From positions 77,484 through 141,483 of the forward strand of contig NZ_JARXRO010000009.1 of NCBI RefSeq assembly GCF_029887935.1: a stretch of 64,000 bases of DNA, read 5' to 3'. Origin of the DNA: Luteimonas kalidii. GTDB taxonomy: Bacteria > Pseudomonadota > Gammaproteobacteria > Xanthomonadales > Xanthomonadaceae. The stretch's first letter is position 1. Each line of letters opens with the position of its first letter. Positions 61,071-64,000 of this stretch are shown here, in pieces. The notes beneath the pieces are model-generated. The model was not told the origin of the DNA. It ran no database searches and saw nothing but the letters and a program-made list of their open reading frames with translations. The position numbers and the translations under genes are program-made.

Positions 61071-62912
61071 TCAGTGACCCTTCCGATACACCGGTTCGCC
61101 GCACACGGCGCGCACCTGCCAGGCCAGGCGCCGCTGGCCCGCGCCGGTGAACAGTTCGAGCGTCGCGCCGGGCAGGGCGAGCGCCTGCTGCAGCGGCGCC
61201 AGGCCGGCAGCCTCGCCGGCCACGGAGCCGCGCCAGTCGAGCAGGACGAGGTACTGCGCGGGCGCTTCGCGCAGGGCGGTGCGCCGGCGCGCGACCCAGG
61301 CGCGGGCGACGCGCGGCTCGCAGGCCAGGCGGCGCGCGATGCGGTGCAACGCCTCGGGGTCGAGGTCGTGCGGCAGCAGCGGCGCGGGATCCGTGCCGGC
61401 CGGGTGAGGGCCTGCATCGGACAGCGGCGCGAAGACGTCGCGCAGGGCGTCGACGGCCGCGGCGGTCGCGGGCGCCAGGTCCGGGTCGAGGTCGATCCCG
61501 CGCAGTTCCTCCAGCGCCGCGCCTGCGGCGCCGCGGTCCAGTTCCACCGCCCGCCGCAGGCGTGCGCTGCCGCCCGCGACCTCGCCGCGGCGCAGCTGCA
61601 GCAGGCCGGCGCGGAACAGGGCCAGCACGCGGTCGGGGTCCGCGGCCAGGGCGCGTTCGTACAGCGGGAGCGGGTCCAGGTCGATCCGCACCTGTTCGAC
61701 CAGCAGCGCATGCTCGGCGAGCTGTTCAGGCGTCGGTGCGCCCATCGCGTCGAGCTCGGCCAGGCGCGCGCGGTCGTGCGCGGCGGCGGCGTGCAGCGCC
61801 TCCCAGTGCGGGCGGATATCGTCGCGCCAGGCGGCGTCCAGACGACGCTCGAGCGTGTCCTCCAGCCCGCCCAGCAGCGCCGCCGACGGTTCGACCGGCG
61901 ACAGCAGGCGTGCCGGCGAGCGCAATGCCTCGATCCGTTGCGGCAGCGCGGGGTGGGTATCGCGCGGATCCTGCGCGCGTGCGGCGGCCGCGAGCAGGCG
62001 CTCGACCGCTACCGGCCCGCCTGTCATGGCCCGCAGCAGCGGTGCCTGCAGTTCGACCGGTGGATGCGGCTGGCTGCGCGCCCGTGCCCACAGCCGCGGC
62101 CAGAAGCGTGCGTCGAGCCGGCGCGAGGCGATCTCCACGCGCAGCAGCGCACTCGCGGCGGCCGCTTCCCCGGCCGCACGCGCCGCCACCGCGTCGGCGG
62201 CGTATTCGTGCCGCCGGGTGAGCGCACGGCTGTCGAGGTCGAAGCGCGGCGCGAGCCAAGCGTAGAACCGGGCCAGCAGCCAGGCGAACGCGAATCCATG
62301 CTGCGCCATGCCGTCGCGCAGCCGGTACCAGGTCCCGCGCGAGAGGTAGATCCACGCCGCGAAGCGGCCGTCGCGCGCGCCGAAGTGGCCGAACTCGTGC
62401 GCGATCACCGCGGCCAGCTCCTCGCGGTCGAGCACGCGCATCAGCGGCAGCCCGAGCACCAGCGTATGGCGATGGCCGAGCAGACCCAGAACGCGGGGCA
62501 CGCTCGCGGCCTTGGCGTTGAAGTCGCCGTCGATGACGATGCCTTCCAGCGGCGGCGCACCCGTGGCCTGCCGCAGGCGCTCGACCTCGGCCTGCAGCAA
62601 CGGTGCCTCGCCGGGCGCCAGGCGGTACCCGTCCGGCGACTCGAAGCGCACCCACAGCGCGCGCATCACCACTGCGGCCACCACCGCCGGAAGCACCAGC
62701 ACATAGGCGTGCTGCGGCGCCAGCGACGCGCCACGCACGAACAGGTGCACCGCGACCAGCGCGAACGGCGCCAGGGCCAGCAGCAGGAGCCCGACCACCA
62801 CGCCGTGGCCGAGCAGCGCCAGGGCCAGCAGCCGCAGCCGGTATCGCGAGGGCGTGTCGCGCGCCTCGGCCTCGAGCCGCAGCACCCGCGCCCGCTGCTC
62901 GTGTTCGGTCAT
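61071..62912 (-). CDS. M48 family zinc metallopeptidase, membrane-anchored
   Basis: This 613-residue protein has two N-terminal membrane helices (about 29-52 and 66-86). The HExxH-type site is VIAHEFGHFGARD, with the third zinc ligand in RRHEYAADAVAA. A long helical C-terminal half (about 330-613), rich in Ala, Arg and Leu, resembles tetratricopeptide-like packing (LPLYERALAADPDRVLALFRAG). M48 enzymes such as HtpX and BepA perform envelope protein quality control. AGGAGTG nine bases before ATG 62912 fixes the start. It is divergent from speE. Confidence 0.92.
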   Translation of the reverse strand: MTEHEQRARVLRLEAEARDTPSRYRLRLLALALLGHGVVVGLLLLALAPFALVAVHLFVRGASLAPQHAYVLVLPAVVAAVVMRALWVRFESPDGYRLAPGEAPLLQAEVERLRQATGAPPLEGIVIDGDFNAKAASVPRVLGLLGHRHTLVLGLPLMRVLDREELAAVIAHEFGHFGARDGRFAAWIYLSRGTWYRLRDGMAQHGFAFAWLLARFYAWLAPRFDLDSRALTRRHEYAADAVAARAAGEAAAASALLRVEIASRRLDARFWPRLWARARSQPHPPVELQAPLLRAMTGGPVAVERLLAAAARAQDPRDTHPALPQRIEALRSPARLLSPVEPSAALLGGLEDTLERRLDAAWRDDIRPHWEALHAAAAHDRARLAELDAMGAPTPEQLAEHALLVEQVRIDLDPLPLYERALAADPDRVLALFRAGLLQLRRGEVAGGSARLRRAVELDRGAAGAALEELRGIDLDPDLAPATAAAVDALRDVFAPLSDAGPHPAGTDPAPLLPHDLDPEALHRIARRLACEPRVARAWVARRRTALREAPAQYLVLLDWRGSVAGEAAGLAPLQQALALPGATLELFTGAGQRRLAWQVRAVCGEPVYRKGH

Positions 62913-62940
62913 GCGGCACTCCTGCGTGATCGCGGTGGAC

Positions 62941-62946
62941 ATCGTA
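62941..62946 (-). promoter_or_regulatory. Candidate -10 box for the M48 peptidase gene
   Basis: TACGAT on the minus strand lies 28 bases before ATG 62912. The divergent -10 candidate for speE (TACAAT, 62982-62987) is 35 bases away. Confidence 0.35.
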
Positions 62947-62981
62947 GGGGATGCGTCGCGGAACCGTCGCGGGCGGTTCGC

Positions 62982-62987
62982 TACAAT
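62982..62987 (+). promoter_or_regulatory. speE: Candidate -10 box for speE
   Basis: TACAAT lies 97 bases before ATG 63085. The resulting leader is GC-rich and can fold (for example GCCGCCCGGACGGCG), which leaves room for post-transcriptional control. Confidence 0.4.
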
Positions 62988-63084
62988 GCGCGCCGCGCCG
63001 CCGCCCGGACGGCGCCTACGCCATGTCACGCGCGCGGGCCAGCGACCTGCGCCCGCCCCCGCGACCACCCCACTAGGACCGCCC

Positions 63085-63933
63085 ATGACCGCCAGCGACT
63101 GGCTGTACGAGAATTTCGAACCCGCCGGCTCGTCGATCGGCTTCCGCGTGCGCGGCAAGCTCGACGAGGTGCAGTCGCCGTTCCAGAAGATCGAGATCTA
63201 CGAGAGCACCGACTGGGGCAACGTGATGCTGATCGACGGCGCGATGATGGTCACCACCCGCGACAATTTCCTCTACCACGAGATGATGTCGCACCCGGCG
63301 CTGTTCACCCACCCCGATCCAAAGCGGGTGGTGATCATCGGCGGCGGCGACTGCGGTACGCTGCGCGAGGTGCTGCGGCACCCGGGCGTCGAGCAGGCCG
63401 TGCAGTGCGACATCGACGAACAGGTCACGCGCATGGCGGAGAAGTACTTCCCCGAGCTGTGCGAATCCAACGGCGACCCGCGTGCGGAAATCCTGTTCGA
63501 CGACGGCATCGCCTACATGGCCAACTGCGCGCCGGGCAGCGTCGATGTCGTGATCGTCGACTCCACCGATCCGGTCGGCCCGGCCGAGGGCCTGTTCAAC
63601 AAGGCCTTCTTCGCAAGCTGCCACCGCGCGCTGAAGGACGACGGCATCCTGGTGCAGCAGTCGGAATCGCCGCTGGTGCTGCTGGACCTCATCAAGGCGA
63701 TGCGCGCCGAGATGGGCAAGGCCGGATTCACCTCGTTCCAGACACTGCCCTTCCCGCAGCCGTGCTACCCCACCGGCTGGTGGAGCTGCACCCTGGCGCG
63801 CAAGGGCCAGGGTTTCGACTTCCGCGAGGCCGATGCGCACGCCAGGCCGTTCGCCACGAAGTACTACAGCGCCGAGATCCACAAGGGCGCGCAGTCGCTG
63901 CCGCCGTTCGTGACCGAAGCGCTGGACGGCTGA
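63085..63933 (+). CDS. speE: Spermidine synthase
   Basis: This aminopropyltransferase makes spermidine from putrescine and decarboxylated S-adenosylmethionine. The 282-residue product has FQKIEIYESTDWGNVMLIDG, YHEMMSHPALFTHP, VVIIGGGDCGTLREVLRH for cofactor binding, VDVVIVDSTDPVGPAEGLF with the catalytic aspartate, and PCYPTGWWSCTLA. With speA it completes two steps of the agmatine-based polyamine route; the intermediate enzymes and SAM decarboxylase are not in the window. Confidence 0.97.
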   Translation: MTASDWLYENFEPAGSSIGFRVRGKLDEVQSPFQKIEIYESTDWGNVMLIDGAMMVTTRDNFLYHEMMSHPALFTHPDPKRVVIIGGGDCGTLREVLRHPGVEQAVQCDIDEQVTRMAEKYFPELCESNGDPRAEILFDDGIAYMANCAPGSVDVVIVDSTDPVGPAEGLFNKAFFASCHRALKDDGILVQQSESPLVLLDLIKAMRAEMGKAGFTSFQTLPFPQPCYPTGWWSCTLARKGQGFDFREADAHARPFATKYYSAEIHKGAQSLPPFVTEALDG

Positions 63934-63958
63934 CCGCAGGAAAGACCGACCGGCGCGC

Positions 63959-64000
63959 TCAGGCGCCGGCGGCCCACCGCAATGTCGCCGCCGCCACCGC
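63959..64000 (-). CDS. Possible C-terminal end of a minus-strand gene (partial)
   Basis: A minus-strand frame open to the right edge ends with TGA at 63959, giving only AVAAATLRWAAGA. It is convergent with speE at 25 bases, a likely spacing for a real gene, but 13 residues are too few to recognise a family. Confidence 0.3.
   Translation of the reverse strand, partial: AVAAATLRWAAGA

Overview
The window is a high-GC (roughly 70% by eye) gammaproteobacterial chromosome segment. Gene content and order point to the family Xanthomonadaceae, most like Lysobacter or Luteimonas. The pointers are the ctaC-ctaD-ctaG-ctaE block with SURF1, ctaA and ctaB nearby, tyrS divergent from an M23 peptidase followed by anmK, the radC / coaC-coaB-dut-algC cluster, and REP-like repeats starting GTAG. 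No phage, insertion sequence, CRISPR array, rRNA or tRNA was recognised. Species assignment is inference.

Layout. 0-7.2 kb: a frameshifted DUF1993 gene, two small genes, a transglutaminase plus ATP-grasp/alpha-E pair, a secreted small protein, and a nuclease toxin-like gene overlapping a probable immunity gene. 7.2-15.4 kb: cytochrome c oxidase genes in two minus-strand blocks (ctaC, ctaD, a 49-residue membrane protein, ctaG, ctaE; then SURF1, a CX3C thioredoxin-like protein, ctaA, ctaB), separated by a plus-strand DUF2909 gene and a terminator. 15.7-21.2 kb: a PAS-AraC regulator, putA and an AEC transporter. 21.2-22 kb: gene-free DNA with a structured repeat. 22-36.9 kb: FadL-type porin, rhomboid protease, DUF1820, crcB, ctp-envC-gpmI, a beta-repeat protein, an M28 lipoprotein peptidase, MAPEG, MgtC, tyrS and an M23 endopeptidase. 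37-44.7 kb: anmK, the xthA-ampG operon (ampG and anmK both serve muropeptide recycling), pyrE, a flavoprotein and a Tat-exported Gfo/Idh oxidoreductase. 44.7-45.8 kb: a second gene-free island with two further copies of the structured repeat. 45.8-64 kb: algC, dut, a split coaB/coaC, radC, argS, a SPOR protein, ydfG, an MHS transporter, DUF4126, a disulfide oxidoreductase, an ECF sigma remnant with DUF6768, speA, an M48 peptidase and speE.

The genes are mostly housekeeping: respiration (cta genes, putA), cell-wall turnover (envC, M23, anmK, ampG, SPOR), nucleotide and cofactor synthesis (pyrE, dut, coaBC), translation (tyrS, argS) and polyamine synthesis (speA, speE). The most unusual signal is a roughly 120-base dispersed element found three times in the two gene-free islands. 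A near-invariant block containing AAGGAGGAGGC is followed by a hairpin whose arms differ between copies yet remain complementary, as expected of a structured RNA or a mobile repeat. Other points for a second look are the split CoaBC, the toxin/immunity pair, the truncated sigma factor and several genes whose -10 box lies 6-7 bases before the ATG, suggesting leaderless mRNAs.
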